From Hyphomicrobiales bacterium (GTDB lineage: Bacteria > Pseudomonadota > Alphaproteobacteria > Rhizobiales > Rhizobiaceae): a DNA stretch of 64,000 bases. Location: contig UEIJ01000006.1 in NCBI GenBank assembly GCA_900470195.1, positions 62,001 to 126,000 of the forward strand, given 5' to 3'. Position numbers and translations under genes: made by a program. The notes beneath the pieces are model-generated. The model was not told the DNA's origin. It made no database searches and worked only from the letters and a program-made list of their open reading frames with translations. Below, in pieces: positions 18,050 through 28,818 of this stretch (the first letter of the stretch is position 1; each line of letters opens with the position of its first letter).

Positions 18050-18829
18050 GTGGAGTTGGGCCTGAAAGGTCGAAAAGCAATTGTGTGTGCTTCCAGCAAG
18101 GGGCTTGGACGAGCCTGTGCAGAGGCACTCGCCGAGGCCGGATGCGATCTGGTTCTCAACGGACGAAATGAAGAAACCCTCGCGGAAGCAGCAGAGGCAA
18201 TTCGGCAGACATTTGGCGTGAAGGTTGACGCCGTCGCTGCAGACGTATCCACCGCTGACGGGCAGGCTGAACTGCTTTCCGCCTGTCCTGCGCCGGACAT
18301 TCTGGTAAACAATAACGGAGGGCCGGCCTTCAAGGATTTCCGCCTTCTCGATCGCGAAGCGATCCTTCATGGCGTGACGCAGAATATGGTTACGCCGATA
18401 GAGTTGATCAAAGCCGTGATTGACGGAATGGTCGAGCGCCGGTTCGGCCGTATCGTCAACATCACATCAACGTCTGTATATGCGCCCATTCCCGGCCTTG
18501 ATCTTTCCTCTGGAGCGCGCGCCGGTCTGACGGCTTTTCTTGCAGGCGTTGCTCGCACCGTCGCGGCCTCCAACGTCACGATCAACAACATCCTTCCCGG
18601 TGCCTTCGACACAGATCGGCTTCGTAGCGGCTTCGCGTTCACTGCCCAGAAGAACGGCACAACGCCCGAGGCGGAGGCTGCGAAGCGAGCAAAGGCAATT
18701 CCCGCCGGGCGAATTGGCCAGCCGAAGGAGTTTGGTCAGGCCTGCGCCTTCCTTTGCTCGGAACATTCCGGGTTCATTACCGGGCAGAATCTCATTATCG
18801 ATGGCGGCGCGTATCAGAGTGCCTTTTAA
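18050..18829 (+). CDS. SDR-family oxidoreductase with altered active site
   Basis: The 259-residue protein has the short-chain dehydrogenase layout: nucleotide-binding CASSKGLGRA, ILVNNNGGP and a C-terminal ITGQNLIIDGGAY. The canonical Tyr-x3-Lys catalytic pair is absent: the aligned segment reads SSGARAGL (18506-18520 encodes Ser-Ser-Gly-Ala-Arg), so Ser replaces Tyr and Arg replaces Lys. This fits the BKR-like SDR subgroup known for an imperfect catalytic tetrad, so its reaction is uncertain. The start is GTG with GAGG eight bases upstream. It is between the HTH-citrate synthase and malic enzyme genes, same strand, without obvious operon linkage. Confidence 0.85.
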   Translation: MELGLKGRKAIVCASSKGLGRACAEALAEAGCDLVLNGRNEETLAEAAEAIRQTFGVKVDAVAADVSTADGQAELLSACPAPDILVNNNGGPAFKDFRLLDREAILHGVTQNMVTPIELIKAVIDGMVERRFGRIVNITSTSVYAPIPGLDLSSGARAGLTAFLAGVARTVAASNVTINNILPGAFDTDRLRSGFAFTAQKNGTTPEAEAAKRAKAIPAGRIGQPKEFGQACAFLCSEHSGFITGQNLIIDGGAYQSAF

Positions 18830-19038
18830 CAGCACCAAACGATAAGATCTGCAAATTTGGAAAAACTCATTCTCGAAAACGGGCCTACTGAGATTTGAGC
18901 CGATAGCCTAAGAACAATAATGGCCCAGCGTGCGGAACTTGTGTGCGAAAGCTGCGTGCGGAAACGGGATGTTACCGTAGCATCCACGTGCGAACAGGCT
19001 TTTGCCCTGCACAAAAGATTTTGGAAAGCGATGCGACC

Positions 19039-21363
19039 ATGACCAAGAAAACACCTTCCACTTCCCGTTCGGATTTCGATGAAGCAGCGTTGTTTTTTCA
19101 CCGTTATCCGAAGCCCGGAAAGCTGGAAATTCAGGCGACAAAGCCCCTTGGCAACCAGCGAGATCTGGCGCTCGCCTATTCGCCCGGCGTAGCCGCCCCC
19201 TGCCTCGCGATCCACGAAGATCCCGCAACCGCCGCCGAATACACGGCTCGAGGTAATCTCGTTGCCGTCGTATCGAACGGAACCGCGGTTCTCGGCCTCG
19301 GCAATATTGGCGCACTTGCTTCCAAACCGGTTATGGAAGGCAAGGCCGTCCTTTTTAAGAAATTCGCCGATATAGACGTTTTTGACATTGAAATTGATGC
19401 GCATGAAATCGATCGCATCGTCGATGTTGTGGCTGCTCTGGAGCCGACTTTCGGCGGCATCAATCTTGAAGATATCAAGGCACCTGAGTGCTTCGAAGTT
19501 GAAGAACAGCTTCGTGAAAAAATGAACATCCCTGTCTTCCATGACGACCAGCACGGCACGGCGATTATCGTTGCTTCCGCTGTGCTGAACGGTCTGGAAC
19601 TCGCAGGCAAGAAAATCAGCGACGCCAAGATTGTTACATCCGGCGCAGGCGCAGCAGCTCTTGCCTGTCTTAATCTCCTAGTCAATCTCGGGGCGAAACG
19701 CGAAAACATCTGGGTCTGCGATCTCGAAGGTGTCGTCTACGAAGGCCGCAACACGCTGATGGATCGCTGGAAGGAAGTTTACGCCCAAAAGACCGACGCG
19801 CGTGTTCTGGCGGACGTTATCGGCGGAGCCGATGTATTCCTCGGCCTTTCGGCCGCTGGCGTGCTGAAGCCCGAACTTCTCAAGCAGATGGCCGAAAAGC
19901 CTCTCATCATGGCACTCGCCAACCCGAAGCCGGAAATTATGCCGGAAGAGGCCCGTGCTGCCCGCGCCGATGCCATGATCTGCACCGGTCGCTCTGATTA
20001 TCCCAACCAGGTCAACAATGTTCTCTGCTTCCCTTATATCTTCCGTGGCGCGCTCGATGTGGGTGCCACTGCGATCAACGAAGAGATGAAGCTGGCGGCG
20101 GTTCGCGCGATTGCCGCGCTCGCCCGCGAAGAGCCTTCCGATGTCGCCGCACGCGCATATTCGGGCGATACACCGACTTTCGGACCGGACTACATCATTC
20201 CGTCGCCATTCGATCAGCGCCTGATTCTGCGCATCGCGCCAGCTGTGGCCAAGGCCGCGATGGAGACCGGTGTGGCAACGCGTCCGATCGAGGATATGGA
20301 AGCCTATCTCGACCGCCTCAATCGCTTCGTCTTCCGGTCTGGCCTCATCATGAAACCGGTCTTTGCTGCCGCACGTGCGCAGGAGAAGCCAAAGCGCGTC
20401 ATTTATGCCGATGGTGAAGATGAACGCGTGTTGCGTGCGGCCCAGGTCGTGATCGAAGAGCGCGTTGCTGCCCCGATTCTCGTCGGGCGCCCGCAAGTTA
20501 TCGAAACGCGCCTGCGTCGCTATGGCCTGAAGATCCGACCGGGAACGGATTTCGAACTCATCAATCCCGAAGACGACCCACGTTATCGCGACTATGTCGA
20601 CCTCTATCTGTCCTATACCGGTAGACAGGGCGTCACACCGGAAGCAGCACGCACCATCGTGCGCACGAATTCAACTGCGATCGCTGCTCTGGCAGTAATG
20701 CGCGACGAAGCCGATGCCATGATATGCGGTCTTGAGGGACGTTTTGAGCGACATCTCCGCGTGGTGCGCCAGATCATTGGCAAGGTTCCGGGCATCCGCG
20801 ATTATTCTGCTTTGAGCCTGCTCATCTCGCAGCGAGGCGCCCTCTTCCTCACGGACACTTATGTCAACGTTGAGCCGAGCGCAAACGAAGTCGCCGAAAT
20901 GGCAATTCTTGCGGCAAAGGAGATCAGCCGCTTTGGTATTGAGCCAAAGGCTGCACTGGTGTCGCATTCGAATTTTGGATCGAAAGAATCCGCCAGCGCA
21001 GAAAAAATGCGCGAAGCAGCTGCAATTCTCGCTGAAAAAGCACCGGAACTCGAGTCGGACGGCGAAATGCATGGCGATTCTGCTCTCTCGCAGGCCCTGC
21101 GTGATCGCGTCTTCCCCAATTCGCGCCTGAAAGGTGAAGCCAATCTCCTCGTCTTCCCGAACCTCGACGCAGCAAACATCACCCTGAACGTGGTCAAGAT
21201 GGTTACAGACGCCCTGCACGTGGGACCGATTTTGCTCGGCGCAGCCCGTCCGGCACACATTCTGACGCCATCCGTCACCTCGCGTGGCGTCGTCAACATG
21301 ACTGCCTTGGCAGTTGTCGAAGCCTTGCAGAAATCAGGTGAAACTCTCCGCAGGAAGAAATAA
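19039..21363 (+). CDS. maeB: NADP-type malic enzyme with C-terminal phosphotransacetylase-like domain
   Basis: This 774-residue protein decarboxylates malate to pyruvate. Residues about 1-430 form the malic enzyme part with YSPGVAAPC, the metal- and substrate-binding [10 protein letters not shown], and the nucleotide-binding [13 protein letters not shown]. Residues about 450-774 form a phosphotransacetylase-like domain, which in this class is regulatory and lacks transacetylase activity (known for the rhizobial enzymes Dme/Tme). The ATG at 19039 is chosen because homologues begin near this point; the reading frame is open further upstream but without protein-like sequence. It stands alone and ends at a hairpin terminator. 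Confidence 0.92.
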   Translation: MTKKTPSTSRSDFDEAALFFHRYPKPGKLEIQATKPLGNQRDLALAYSPGVAAPCLAIHEDPATAAEYTARGNLVAVVSNGTAVLGLGNIGALASKPVMEGKAVLFKKFADIDVFDIEIDAHEIDRIVDVVAALEPTFGGINLEDIKAPECFEVEEQLREKMNIPVFHDDQHGTAIIVASAVLNGLELAGKKISDAKIVTSGAGAAALACLNLLVNLGAKRENIWVCDLEGVVYEGRNTLMDRWKEVYAQKTDARVLADVIGGADVFLGLSAAGVLKPELLKQMAEKPLIMALANPKPEIMPEEARAARADAMICTGRSDYPNQVNNVLCFPYIFRGALDVGATAINEEMKLAAVRAIAALAREEPSDVAARAYSGDTPTFGPDYIIPSPFDQRLILRIAPAVAKAAMETGVATRPIEDMEAYLDRLNRFVFRSGLIMKPVFAAARAQEKPKRVIYADGEDERVLRAAQVVIEERVAAPILVGRPQVIETRLRRYGLKIRPGTDFELINPEDDPRYRDYVDLYLSYTGRQGVTPEAARTIVRTNSTAIAALAVMRDEADAMICGLEGRFERHLRVVRQIIGKVPGIRDYSALSLLISQRGALFLTDTYVNVEPSANEVAEMAILAAKEISRFGIEPKAALVSHSNFGSKESASAEKMREAAAILAEKAPELESDGEMHGDSALSQALRDRVFPNSRLKGEANLLVFPNLDAANITLNVVKMVTDALHVGPILLGAARPAHILTPSVTSRGVVNMTALAVVEALQKSGETLRRKK

Positions 21364-21404
21364 TTAACAGGCGCTAAGTTAGTTATAGTTAATAAACGTA
21401 ATAA

Positions 21405-21438
21405 TAACGGCGAGTATATTTGATTGTACTCGCCGTTA
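21405..21438 (+). terminator. Hairpin terminator after malic enzyme gene
   Basis: A perfect 12-bp inverted repeat (TAACGGCGAGTA pairing with TACTCGCCGTTA) with a 10-base loop lies about 40 bases after the maeB stop. The trailing sequence is AT-rich rather than a clean T tract, so strength is uncertain. Confidence 0.65.
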
Positions 21439-21497
21439 ATATTTAATTTACTATATTCTACAAGCATGACTTCACCCTTGTCATTTCCGAGGTTGTC

Positions 21498-22229
21498 ATG
21501 TCTATTATTTCAATACGTTCTAATAGAAAATCGCTTTACTCGGTGCTTTTGGTATTTTGCGGAGGATTGGCGGGTTGCACCACCATACCTCCCGAAGAAC
21601 TGTGTACGCCCACCCAACAAAAGCAGCTCAACAAGCAACTTCTTGCGACCCAGTCCATTGCCGATCAGAAGGAAGCTGAGCTTGCCCGCTTAAAAAAGGC
21701 CGCAGTTCACCAGCATTGCGTGGGGAGTTTGTTCACCCCGGCTGCCAAATCAGCGCAATGCACCCAATTGTTGGCGAAAACGGACCGACTGACAACGGAA
21801 ACACAAACATTACGCGAGCGCATCTATGAACTGAACATGGCGCTCGCCGGACGGCCATCACCGTCCAAGCAGGTCAAGTCATGCAAGGCCACTTGGGTGG
21901 TCCCACCTAAGAAATTTCAATCAAAAACTGGTCATGCACCGCACCGCAGGTCCAAGCCCGTAGCCAAGCCGAGGACTCAAATGACCAGCACGATTGCGTT
22001 GCCGGTTTATGAAATTCCCGCTCCTGCTAAAGTCGAAAAGCTGGACTACAGCCCCTCGAAGGTGCAGACCTCGAATTTACCTACTTATATCGCTCCAGTC
22101 CAGACAACTCCGACTGGCGAACACCCTTATGTGGCAAACACGAAAGTCAGGGTCGTCGGGCCAGAGTTCTTTCAGGACCAATCAACACTAGCAAGTCAGC
22201 CAACTCCGGTCCTTGCGCCCGCCCCGTGA
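21498..22229 (+). CDS. Cysteine-containing lipoprotein of unknown function
   Basis: The 243-residue product has a signal peptide ending in the lipobox LAGC (lipidated Cys near residue 27), so it should be anchored in a membrane. A short helical region with several cysteines (ELC, QHC, AQC, KSC) and a Thr/Pro-rich, low-complexity C-terminus follow. I recognise no family. Its last 83 bases overlap the convergent gltX gene, an unusually long tail-to-tail overlap. The ATG has a plausible context after GAGGTTGTC. The C-terminal reading may be longer in this strain than in relatives. Confidence 0.6.
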   Translation: MSIISIRSNRKSLYSVLLVFCGGLAGCTTIPPEELCTPTQQKQLNKQLLATQSIADQKEAELARLKKAAVHQHCVGSLFTPAAKSAQCTQLLAKTDRLTTETQTLRERIYELNMALAGRPSPSKQVKSCKATWVVPPKKFQSKTGHAPHRRSKPVAKPRTQMTSTIALPVYEIPAPAKVEKLDYSPSKVQTSNLPTYIAPVQTTPTGEHPYVANTKVRVVGPEFFQDQSTLASQPTPVLAPAP

Positions 22230-23520
22230 GCGCTAACCGCAAGGGCATGAAGAGATTTTTGCCCTTGCGTCCTGTTGCAGCCTTCACTGCTTCGGTCCAG
22301 GTTTTCCAGGTTTGATGGTCCCAGGGCGCAGGCGGTAGAAGGGCAAAAGCCTCCTTCAGAAAAGTGCGATCCTCTTCCGGGAAGTCCGGCACTTCTGTTA
22401 AGTCGCCATCAACAATAGACCACCAATGCGCGGTATCCTTGAAACGGTCGAGATTTCCCCGCACTGCCAGCCAGAAGGGTTCAGCCTTCGTGCCGGAAAT
22501 ACCCATGTCCGCCAGACGTGGCTGGGCTTCTGAAAACGGCATGTCGTGCAGAAGGGCGCGATTGAGCGTATCCAGCTCCGCAGGATCAAACTTTGCCGAT
22601 GACTTTGATATGGATGCCAGATCGAAACGTTCGGCCAGGCTTTCCATACTGGGCGCAGCCGATACACTTTCCGATGTACCAATCAGAATCGCCAGCGAGG
22701 CGACAGCCATGGGCTCGAAGCCAGCTTCGCGCAGTGATCCGACAGACAGAGCGCCGGTCCGCTTTGAAAGCCCCTCGCCCGAAATCGTCGTCAGCAGATT
22801 ATGGTGCCCAAAAACCGGCGCCCTAGCTCCGAGAGCCTCGAAAATAGCAATCTGCACACCCGTATTGGTCACATGGTCGTCGCCTCGAATGATGTGAGTA
22901 ACACCGAGATCAATATCATCGACCACAGATGGCAGCGTGTAGAGATAGGTGCCATCCTCCCGCACCAGCACCGGATCGGACATGGAGGCCAGATCCACAG
23001 TCTGCGGCCCGCGGACCAGATCGTCCCAATGCACCTCGGTACGCTTGGTAGTAAACGGATCGGTATCGAAATTAGGCAGCAGGAAACGCCAATGCGGCTT
23101 GCGCCCCTCTGCCTCGAAAGCTGCTTTCTCTTCGTCAGTGAGCTTCAAGCCTTCGCGGCCGTATACGGGCGGCAAGCGACGTGCGAGGCGCAACTTACGA
23201 CGACGCTCCAGTTCATCCGCCGTCTCATAGCAGGCATAAAGCAGGCCAGCCTGCCTGAGCTTTTCGACCGCCTTGCCATAAACATCGAAACGTTTCGACT
23301 GATATTCCACGCGATCAGGTTTGACCCCCAGCCAATCGAGATCGACTGCAATTGCCTGTGCATACTCCTCTCTGGAGCGTTCAACATCAGTGTCGTCATA
23401 GCGCAGAATGAACTTACCGCCGTTTTTCTGTGCGAAAAGCCAGTTTGAAAGCGCTGTGCGCGTGTTGCCAATATGAATATAGCCCGTCGGTGACGGAGCA
23501 AAACGAACAATCACAGTCAT
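22147..23520 (-). CDS. gltX: Glutamyl-tRNA synthetase (GltX2 type)
   Basis: A class I aminoacyl-tRNA synthetase charging tRNA-Glu (or Glu-tRNA-Gln for amidation). The HIGH motif appears as HIGN at residues 16-19 and the KMSKS counterpart as LSKRTG; both are normal for this enzyme. At 457 residues it matches the second GltX present in Brucella and other alphaproteobacteria, which carry two copies. The start is the ATG at 23520; a TTG at 23535 in frame overlaps the nadE stop (TTGA) but adds five residues without a better ribosome site. Downstream of nadE in the same direction. Its 3' end overlaps the lipoprotein gene on the other strand. Confidence 0.93.
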   Translation of the reverse strand: MTVIVRFAPSPTGYIHIGNTRTALSNWLFAQKNGGKFILRYDDTDVERSREEYAQAIAVDLDWLGVKPDRVEYQSKRFDVYGKAVEKLRQAGLLYACYETADELERRRKLRLARRLPPVYGREGLKLTDEEKAAFEAEGRKPHWRFLLPNFDTDPFTTKRTEVHWDDLVRGPQTVDLASMSDPVLVREDGTYLYTLPSVVDDIDLGVTHIIRGDDHVTNTGVQIAIFEALGARAPVFGHHNLLTTISGEGLSKRTGALSVGSLREAGFEPMAVASLAILIGTSESVSAAPSMESLAERFDLASISKSSAKFDPAELDTLNRALLHDMPFSEAQPRLADMGISGTKAEPFWLAVRGNLDRFKDTAHWWSIVDGDLTEVPDFPEEDRTFLKEAFALLPPAPWDHQTWKTWTEAVKAATGRKGKNLFMPLRLALTGRAQGPELADLLVLIGPERTLARRP

Positions 23521-23531
23521 TTTATTGTCTT

Positions 23532-25184
23532 TCAACGGTCGCGGAAGCGGTTCGTTATAGGGTATCGGCGATCGCGCCCGAAATTCTTCTTGGTAATTTT
23601 GACACCGGGTGCCGATTGCCGGCGCTTGTACTCAGCGAGATAGAGCAAATGTTCGATCCGTTGGACGGTTTCGAGCGGATGGCCCCGAGCGGCAATCTCG
23701 GTATTGCTCATTTCGTTTTCGACAAGGCATTCAAGAATATCGTCCAGAACCGGATAAGGCGGCAAACTGTCCTGGTCCGTCTGGTTCTCGCGCAGTTCAG
23801 CGGAGGGTGCCTTGGAAATGATATTCTGCGGGATCACCTCTCCTGACGGTCCTAGCGCGCCGCTCGGTACATGGCTGTTACGCCATTCCGACATCGCATA
23901 AACCTGCATTTTGTAGACGTCCTTGATCGGATTGAATCCGCCGTTCATGTCGCCATAAAGCGTAGCATAGCCGACCGACATTTCGGACTTGTTGCCGGTG
24001 GTAACGACCATCGAACCAAACTTGTTCGAAACCGCCATCAAAATGGTCCCGCGTGCGCGGCTCTGCAGATTCTCTTCCGTGACGCCGCTCTCGGTTCCCT
24101 CGAATAACGGATGCAGTGCTTCGAGAAAGCCTTCTACCGGCGCAGAGATGGGAACAACGTCGTATCTGACGCCGAGCGCCTTTGCACAATCGGCAGCGTC
24201 TTTCAGAGATTCGTCAGACGTATAACGGTAAGGCAGCATAATGCACCGCACACGATCTTTGCCCAAGGCGTCTACGCCCAGTGCCGCGCAGATTGCCGAG
24301 TCGATTCCACCCGAAAGTCCAAGCACGACATCCTTGAAACCGTTCTTGTTCACATAATCCCGCAAACCGAGCATGCAGGCGGAATAATCAGCTTCGAGCC
24401 CTTCTGGAAGAGTAGCTTTCTCTCCTTTTTCACAACGCCAGCCATCATTTTCCCTGTGCCATACGGTGAGTGCGATCTGCTCCACAAACTGCGGCATTTG
24501 CAAACAGAGCGACCGGTCGGCATTGAAGACGAACGATCCGCCATCGAATACCAACTCATCCTGCCCGCCGACCTGGTTTACATATACCATCGGTAATTCG
24601 GTTTCGATCACCTGCTCCATCACCACCTGATGACGCCGATCCATCTTGGCGCGATGGTAGGGCGATCCATTGGGAACGAGCAGAATTTCTGCACCGCTCT
24701 CAGCCAGTGTTTCCGCTACACCAAGCTCACCCCAAATGTCTTCGCAGATGGGAATCCCGATACGAACGCCGCGAAAATTGACCGGTCCCGGCATTGGGCC
24801 AGCCTGAAACACGCGCTTCTCGTCAAACTCACCATAATTTGGCAAATCGACTTTGAACCGTTCTGCGATAACCTCGCCGCCATCCAGAACTGCAATGGAA
24901 TTATGCAAACCACTTTCACGGCTGAGCGGTGTCCCGATGATAACCCCTGGCCCGCCGTCGGCCGTGTCGTTCGCCAATTCGCGCACCGCTTTTTCGCACG
25001 CAGCAAGAAAGGACGGTTTCAGAACCAGATCTTCCGGCGGATAGCCCGAGATAAACAATTCCGTAAACAGAATGAGATCGGCTTTCATTCTGGCTGCCTC
25101 GGCGCGAGCAGCGCGTGCCTTGGTCAGGTTTCCGGCGATATCGCCCATGATGGGGTTAAGCTGTGCAACGGCAATACGGAGCAT
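23532..25184 (-). CDS. nadE: Glutamine-dependent NAD+ synthetase
   Basis: The 550-residue enzyme makes NAD+ from deamido-NAD using ammonia released from glutamine. The N-terminal nitrilase-type glutaminase domain (about 1-260) shows the Glu-Lys-Cys triad in [21 protein letters not shown] and [10 protein letters not shown]. The synthetase domain (about 270-550) has the PP-loop [10 protein letters not shown]. The ATG at 25184 starts the protein exactly at the [11 protein letters not shown] segment where the family begins; an extension to 25217 adds eleven unlikely residues. It is followed by gltX with a gap of about 11 bases, so the two are probably cotranscribed. Confidence 0.94.
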   Translation of the reverse strand: MLRIAVAQLNPIMGDIAGNLTKARAARAEAARMKADLILFTELFISGYPPEDLVLKPSFLAACEKAVRELANDTADGGPGVIIGTPLSRESGLHNSIAVLDGGEVIAERFKVDLPNYGEFDEKRVFQAGPMPGPVNFRGVRIGIPICEDIWGELGVAETLAESGAEILLVPNGSPYHRAKMDRRHQVVMEQVIETELPMVYVNQVGGQDELVFDGGSFVFNADRSLCLQMPQFVEQIALTVWHRENDGWRCEKGEKATLPEGLEADYSACMLGLRDYVNKNGFKDVVLGLSGGIDSAICAALGVDALGKDRVRCIMLPYRYTSDESLKDAADCAKALGVRYDVVPISAPVEGFLEALHPLFEGTESGVTEENLQSRARGTILMAVSNKFGSMVVTTGNKSEMSVGYATLYGDMNGGFNPIKDVYKMQVYAMSEWRNSHVPSGALGPSGEVIPQNIISKAPSAELRENQTDQDSLPPYPVLDDILECLVENEMSNTEIAARGHPLETVQRIEHLLYLAEYKRRQSAPGVKITKKNFGRDRRYPITNRFRDR

Positions 25185-25276
25185 GGCAAGATTCTCGTAA
25201 GAGGCTAACATGCTCAAGCTTTAACGCGCTTGGGCAAGCAAATGCAACGGATGCAATCAATCGACCGCTTTGTTTG

Positions 25277-25627
25277 TCAGGCCAGATATGTATTGACGAG
25301 GATATAGCCCCAGACCGCGACGACGAACACGATGGAAATCAGGACGGCGAGTGAGCCGCAGTCCTTTGCGATCTGAATTTCCTTGTGAAAATCCCGCGAG
25401 ACAGCATCACACGTCGCCTCGATACCGGTGTTCAGAACTTCCACGAGGATAAGGAACAGGATCGAGCCGGTCATGAAGAGGAAATTGAGCCAGGTCGGTG
25501 CAAGAATGAACGCGACCGGCAGGGATAGAAGAAACAGCACCAATTCCTGTTGGACGGCTTTTTCATGCCCTGCGAGATACTTCAATGCCCGCATGGAATT
25601 AAGAAAAGCCAGAAAAATGCGCTGCAT
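25277..25627 (-). CDS. dgkA: Diacylglycerol kinase DgkA
   Basis: A 116-residue integral membrane kinase that phosphorylates diacylglycerol released when osmoregulated glucans receive glycerophosphate head groups. It shows the family segment RALKYLAGHEKAVQQEL and the signature VEVLNTGIEATCDAVS, with three hydrophobic helices. The ATG at 25627 is preferred to a TTG two codons earlier. It is about 90 bases upstream of nadE on the same strand. Its role fits an organism that makes cyclic glucans, whose exporter is encoded at 38.7 kb. Confidence 0.92.
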   Translation of the reverse strand: MQRIFLAFLNSMRALKYLAGHEKAVQQELVLFLLSLPVAFILAPTWLNFLFMTGSILFLILVEVLNTGIEATCDAVSRDFHKEIQIAKDCGSLAVLISIVFVVAVWGYILVNTYLA

Positions 25628-25687
25628 AAACAATACCCCAAAACAGATTGGTCACGGCAATCAATAGGCGAGTTTTCTCGAAAAGCA

Positions 25688-25717
25688 ACAGGGCGGAGAT
25701 CGAAACCTCCGCCCTGT
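25688..25717 (-). terminator. Terminator after DAHP synthase gene
   Basis: A perfect 11-bp stem (ACAGGGCGGAG pairing with CTCCGCCCTGT) with an 8-base loop lies about 25 bases after the stop of the gene at 25742. On the minus strand it is followed by TGCTTTTC. Confidence 0.85.
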
Positions 25718-25741
25718 AAGCTCTATAACACCCTAAACAGA

Positions 25742-27121
25742 TCAGGCGCTCGCGACCTGCTTGTCAACGCCAGCATCACGCTCCTTCTTCAGCAATTCAG
25801 CCAACAGAAACGCCAGTTCCAGCGCCTGATCGGCATTGAGACGCGGATCGCAATGCGTGTGGTAACGATCATGCAGATCCTCTGCAGAGATCGCACGCGC
25901 ACCGCCTGTGCATTCCGTTACATTCTTGCCGGTCATTTCGACGTGGATGCCACCAGGATGCGTACCTTCGGCGCGATGAATAGCGAAGAAGGATTCGACT
26001 TCCTTGAGGATACGGTCGAACGGGCGCGTCTTGTAGCCACCGGCCGTAATCGTGTTGCCATGCATCGGATCGCATGACCATACGACCTTCCGGCCTTCTT
26101 TCTCGACAGCCCGAATGAGCTGCGGCAGGTGATCGCCAACCTTGTCATAGCCAAAGCGTGCAATCAGCGTCAGGCGCCCTGCTTCGTTTTCCGGGTTCAG
26201 AAGATCGATCAGACGGATGAGGTCATCCGGCTGCAAGGATGGACCGCACTTGAGACCTAGCGGATTCTTGATGCCGCGGCAGTATTCAATATGCGCATGG
26301 TCAGCTTGGCGGGTGCGGTCACCGATCCAGATCATATGGCCCGACGTGCCGTACCAGTCGCCGGAAGTCGAGTCTACGCGGGTCAGCGCTTCTTCATATC
26401 CCAGAAGCAGCGCCTCATGGCTGGTGTAGAAATCGGTTTCACGCAGCGAATGATTGCTGTCAGCCGTAATCCCGATTGCACGCATGAAGTTCATGGTTTC
26501 GGAAATACGTTGCGCCAAGGCTGCATAGCGTTCTGCCTGCGGGCTCTTGCCGACAAAGCCGAGCATCCACTGGTGAACGTTTTCCAGATTTGCGTAACCG
26601 CCCTGAGCGAAAGCGCGCAGAAGATTGAGCGTTGCCGCCGACTGGCGATATGCCATGTCCTGACGCTGGGGATCGGGCGTTCGCGAGGCCGCATCAAATT
26701 CGATACCGTTGATGATGTCGCCGCGGTAGGACGGCAGTTCCACACCATTCAGCGTTTCCATGTCGGACGAGCGCGGCTTGGCGAACTGACCGGCGATACG
26801 GCCAACCTTCACGACAGGCTTCGATGCGCCGAATGTAAGCACGACGGCCATCTGAAGGAATACACGGAAAAAGTCGCGAATATTGTCTGCGCCATGTTCC
26901 GCGAAGCTTTCGGCGCAATCGCCGCCCTGAAGCAGAAATGCCTTGCCTTCCGCAACCTCAGCCAACTGCTGCTTAAGCTTGCGCGCTTCACCTGCAAAAA
27001 CCAGCGGCGGATAGGTACGAAGACGGGCCTCAACGTCGTTCAGAGCTTGTGCGTCCGGATAAAACGGCACTTGCTTGATCGGTTTGTTTCTCCAGGAATG
27101 CGGGGTCCAGTTCTTCGTCAT
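25742..27121 (-). CDS. Class II 3-deoxy-7-phosphoheptulonate (DAHP) synthase
   Basis: This 459-residue enzyme condenses phosphoenolpyruvate and erythrose 4-phosphate, the first step of aromatic amino acid synthesis. It is of the plant-like class II type, with [23 protein letters not shown], the SCDPMHGNT metal-site segment and [12 protein letters not shown] near the C-terminus. Length is normal. The ATG opens with [10 protein letters not shown], a typical class II N-terminus. It is monocistronic, ending at a hairpin terminator, with about 200 bases upstream before gor that hold no recognised leader peptide or attenuator. Confidence 0.95.
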   Translation of the reverse strand: MTKNWTPHSWRNKPIKQVPFYPDAQALNDVEARLRTYPPLVFAGEARKLKQQLAEVAEGKAFLLQGGDCAESFAEHGADNIRDFFRVFLQMAVVLTFGASKPVVKVGRIAGQFAKPRSSDMETLNGVELPSYRGDIINGIEFDAASRTPDPQRQDMAYRQSAATLNLLRAFAQGGYANLENVHQWMLGFVGKSPQAERYAALAQRISETMNFMRAIGITADSNHSLRETDFYTSHEALLLGYEEALTRVDSTSGDWYGTSGHMIWIGDRTRQADHAHIEYCRGIKNPLGLKCGPSLQPDDLIRLIDLLNPENEAGRLTLIARFGYDKVGDHLPQLIRAVEKEGRKVVWSCDPMHGNTITAGGYKTRPFDRILKEVESFFAIHRAEGTHPGGIHVEMTGKNVTECTGGARAISAEDLHDRYHTHCDPRLNADQALELAFLLAELLKKERDAGVDKQVASA

Positions 27122-27328
27122 TTGAGCACCTGTTTGCTTCTATCCGCTCGATTTCTCTCGGATTGTATCCTCCTTGCACGAAAGCCGGAATCCCTTAACG
27201 GACAGCCCCATCTGACAAAGATGACAGCATGCCCCGGAAAACCGGCGTGCGTGATCGCGCTGATATAATGCAGGCTGAAACTTTATGCCAGCAATATTCG
27301 TTAACCGAAGAAACCGGCTACGAAAGAT

Positions 27329-28723
27329 TTATCCGTCGACTTTCTCACCATTCACGACGCGATAGGTCGGTTTGTACATCGTAACCAGTTCCTCGGCCGC
27401 AGTTGGATGAACCGCCATCGTGCGATCGAAGTCATCTTTTGTCGCGCCAGCCTTCAAGGAGATACCCAGAAGCTGGGCCATTTCACCGGCATCTGGCCCC
27501 ATGATATGGGCGCCGATCACACGGCGGCTTGCTGCGTCCACGATGAGCTTCATCAGCATTTTCTCATTGCGACCGGAAAGCGTGTTCTTCATCGGGCGGA
27601 ACAGAGCTCTGTAAACCTCGAGTTCCGGATACTTCTTCGCAGCTTCATCTTCCGGCAAGCCAACAGTGCCGATTTCTGGCTGCGAGAACACGGCAGTCGC
27701 GATTAACTCATGATCTGGCTTCGTCGGATTGTCCTTGAAAGCGGTTTCTAGGAAGCACATGGCTTCATGGATTGCCACGGGCGTCAGTTGAACGCGGTTC
27801 GTGACATCTCCCACCGCCCAGATATTCGCTACATTGGTGCACGAATAATCATCCACCGGGATGGCGCCGAGTTCGTCGGTCTTCACGCCAGCTTTCTCCA
27901 ACCCCAGACCAGTCGTGTTGGCCCTCCGCCCGATAGCCATCATTGCCTGGCCGACTTCCAATGTTTCGCCATTGTTGAGCGAAATTTTCAGTTTGCCGTC
28001 GGACTGCTTCTCGATTTTCTCGAAAACTGCTTCACAAACGATGCGGATACCCTTCGCTTCCATCGTTTCGTGCAAAAGATGCCGCAGGTCCGGATCGAAA
28101 CGGGAGAGAATCTCCTTTCCCCGGTAGACCAGAGTCGTCTCGACGCCAAGCCCGTGGAATATGTTCGCAAACTCGACCGCGATATATCCGCCGCCCGCAA
28201 TGGCGATCGCTTTCGGTAGTTCAGCGAGATGAAACGCCTCGTTGGAGCTGATGCAATACTCATGCCCTTGCATGGTTTCCGGCATCGTAGGATGGCCGCC
28301 CGTGGCGATCAGTATTTGATCGGCCGTGACGCGGCGACCGTCAGACTTCAGCTCGATAGTATGTTCATCGACTAATTCGGCGCGGCTGGCGAAAATCTCG
28401 ACTTCCGAATTCTGAAGCCCCTTGGTGTACAGCCCCTCAAGCCGGGCAATTTCGTTGTCCTTGGCAGCGATCAGCTTTTCCCAATCGAATGCCGACGAAC
28501 CAACATTCCAACCGTATCCGGCAGCATCCTCGAAATGTTCGGGAAACTGCGAAGCATAGACGAAGAGCTTCTTCGGCACACAACCGCGGATAACGCAGGT
28601 TCCACCCAAGCGGTATTCTTCTGCAAGACCGACTTTCTTACCCATCGCGCCGGCAAGACGTGCGGCACGGACCCCGCCGGATCCGCCGCCGATAACAAAA
28701 AGATCATAGTCGAAGCCGGACAT
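27329..28723 (-). CDS. gor: Glutathione-disulfide reductase
   Basis: A 464-residue FAD enzyme that reduces oxidised glutathione with NADPH. It has the FAD motif IGGGSGG, the redox-active disulfide in GGTCVIRGCVPKK, an NADPH-binding GGGYIAVEFA motif and the C-terminal catalytic base in VHPTAAEE. GTCVIRGCVP and these motifs separate it from lipoamide dehydrogenase. The start at 28723 has GGAG six bases upstream; the open frame to 28807 runs through a terminator hairpin and is spurious. It follows the DUF2059 gene and its terminator. Confidence 0.94.
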   Translation of the reverse strand: MSGFDYDLFVIGGGSGGVRAARLAGAMGKKVGLAEEYRLGGTCVIRGCVPKKLFVYASQFPEHFEDAAGYGWNVGSSAFDWEKLIAAKDNEIARLEGLYTKGLQNSEVEIFASRAELVDEHTIELKSDGRRVTADQILIATGGHPTMPETMQGHEYCISSNEAFHLAELPKAIAIAGGGYIAVEFANIFHGLGVETTLVYRGKEILSRFDPDLRHLLHETMEAKGIRIVCEAVFEKIEKQSDGKLKISLNNGETLEVGQAMMAIGRRANTTGLGLEKAGVKTDELGAIPVDDYSCTNVANIWAVGDVTNRVQLTPVAIHEAMCFLETAFKDNPTKPDHELIATAVFSQPEIGTVGLPEDEAAKKYPELEVYRALFRPMKNTLSGRNEKMLMKLIVDAASRRVIGAHIMGPDAGEMAQLLGISLKAGATKDDFDRTMAVHPTAAEELVTMYKPTYRVVNGEKVDG

Positions 28724-28770
28724 GGGATTCTCCAATAAAATATTAGGTTGACCGATATGTAGGCAAAATA

Positions 28771-28797
28771 AAAAGCCCGGCCAAGTGACCGGGCTTT
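28771..28797 (-). terminator. Terminator after the DUF2059 gene
   Basis: AAAGCCCGG (28772-28780) pairs with CCGGGCTTT (28789-28797). On the minus strand the stem is followed by a T-rich tract (TTTTTATTTT), about 20 bases after the stop at 28819. Confidence 0.88.
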
Positions 28798-28818
28798 CAA
28801 ATTGCACGTTACCGCTGA

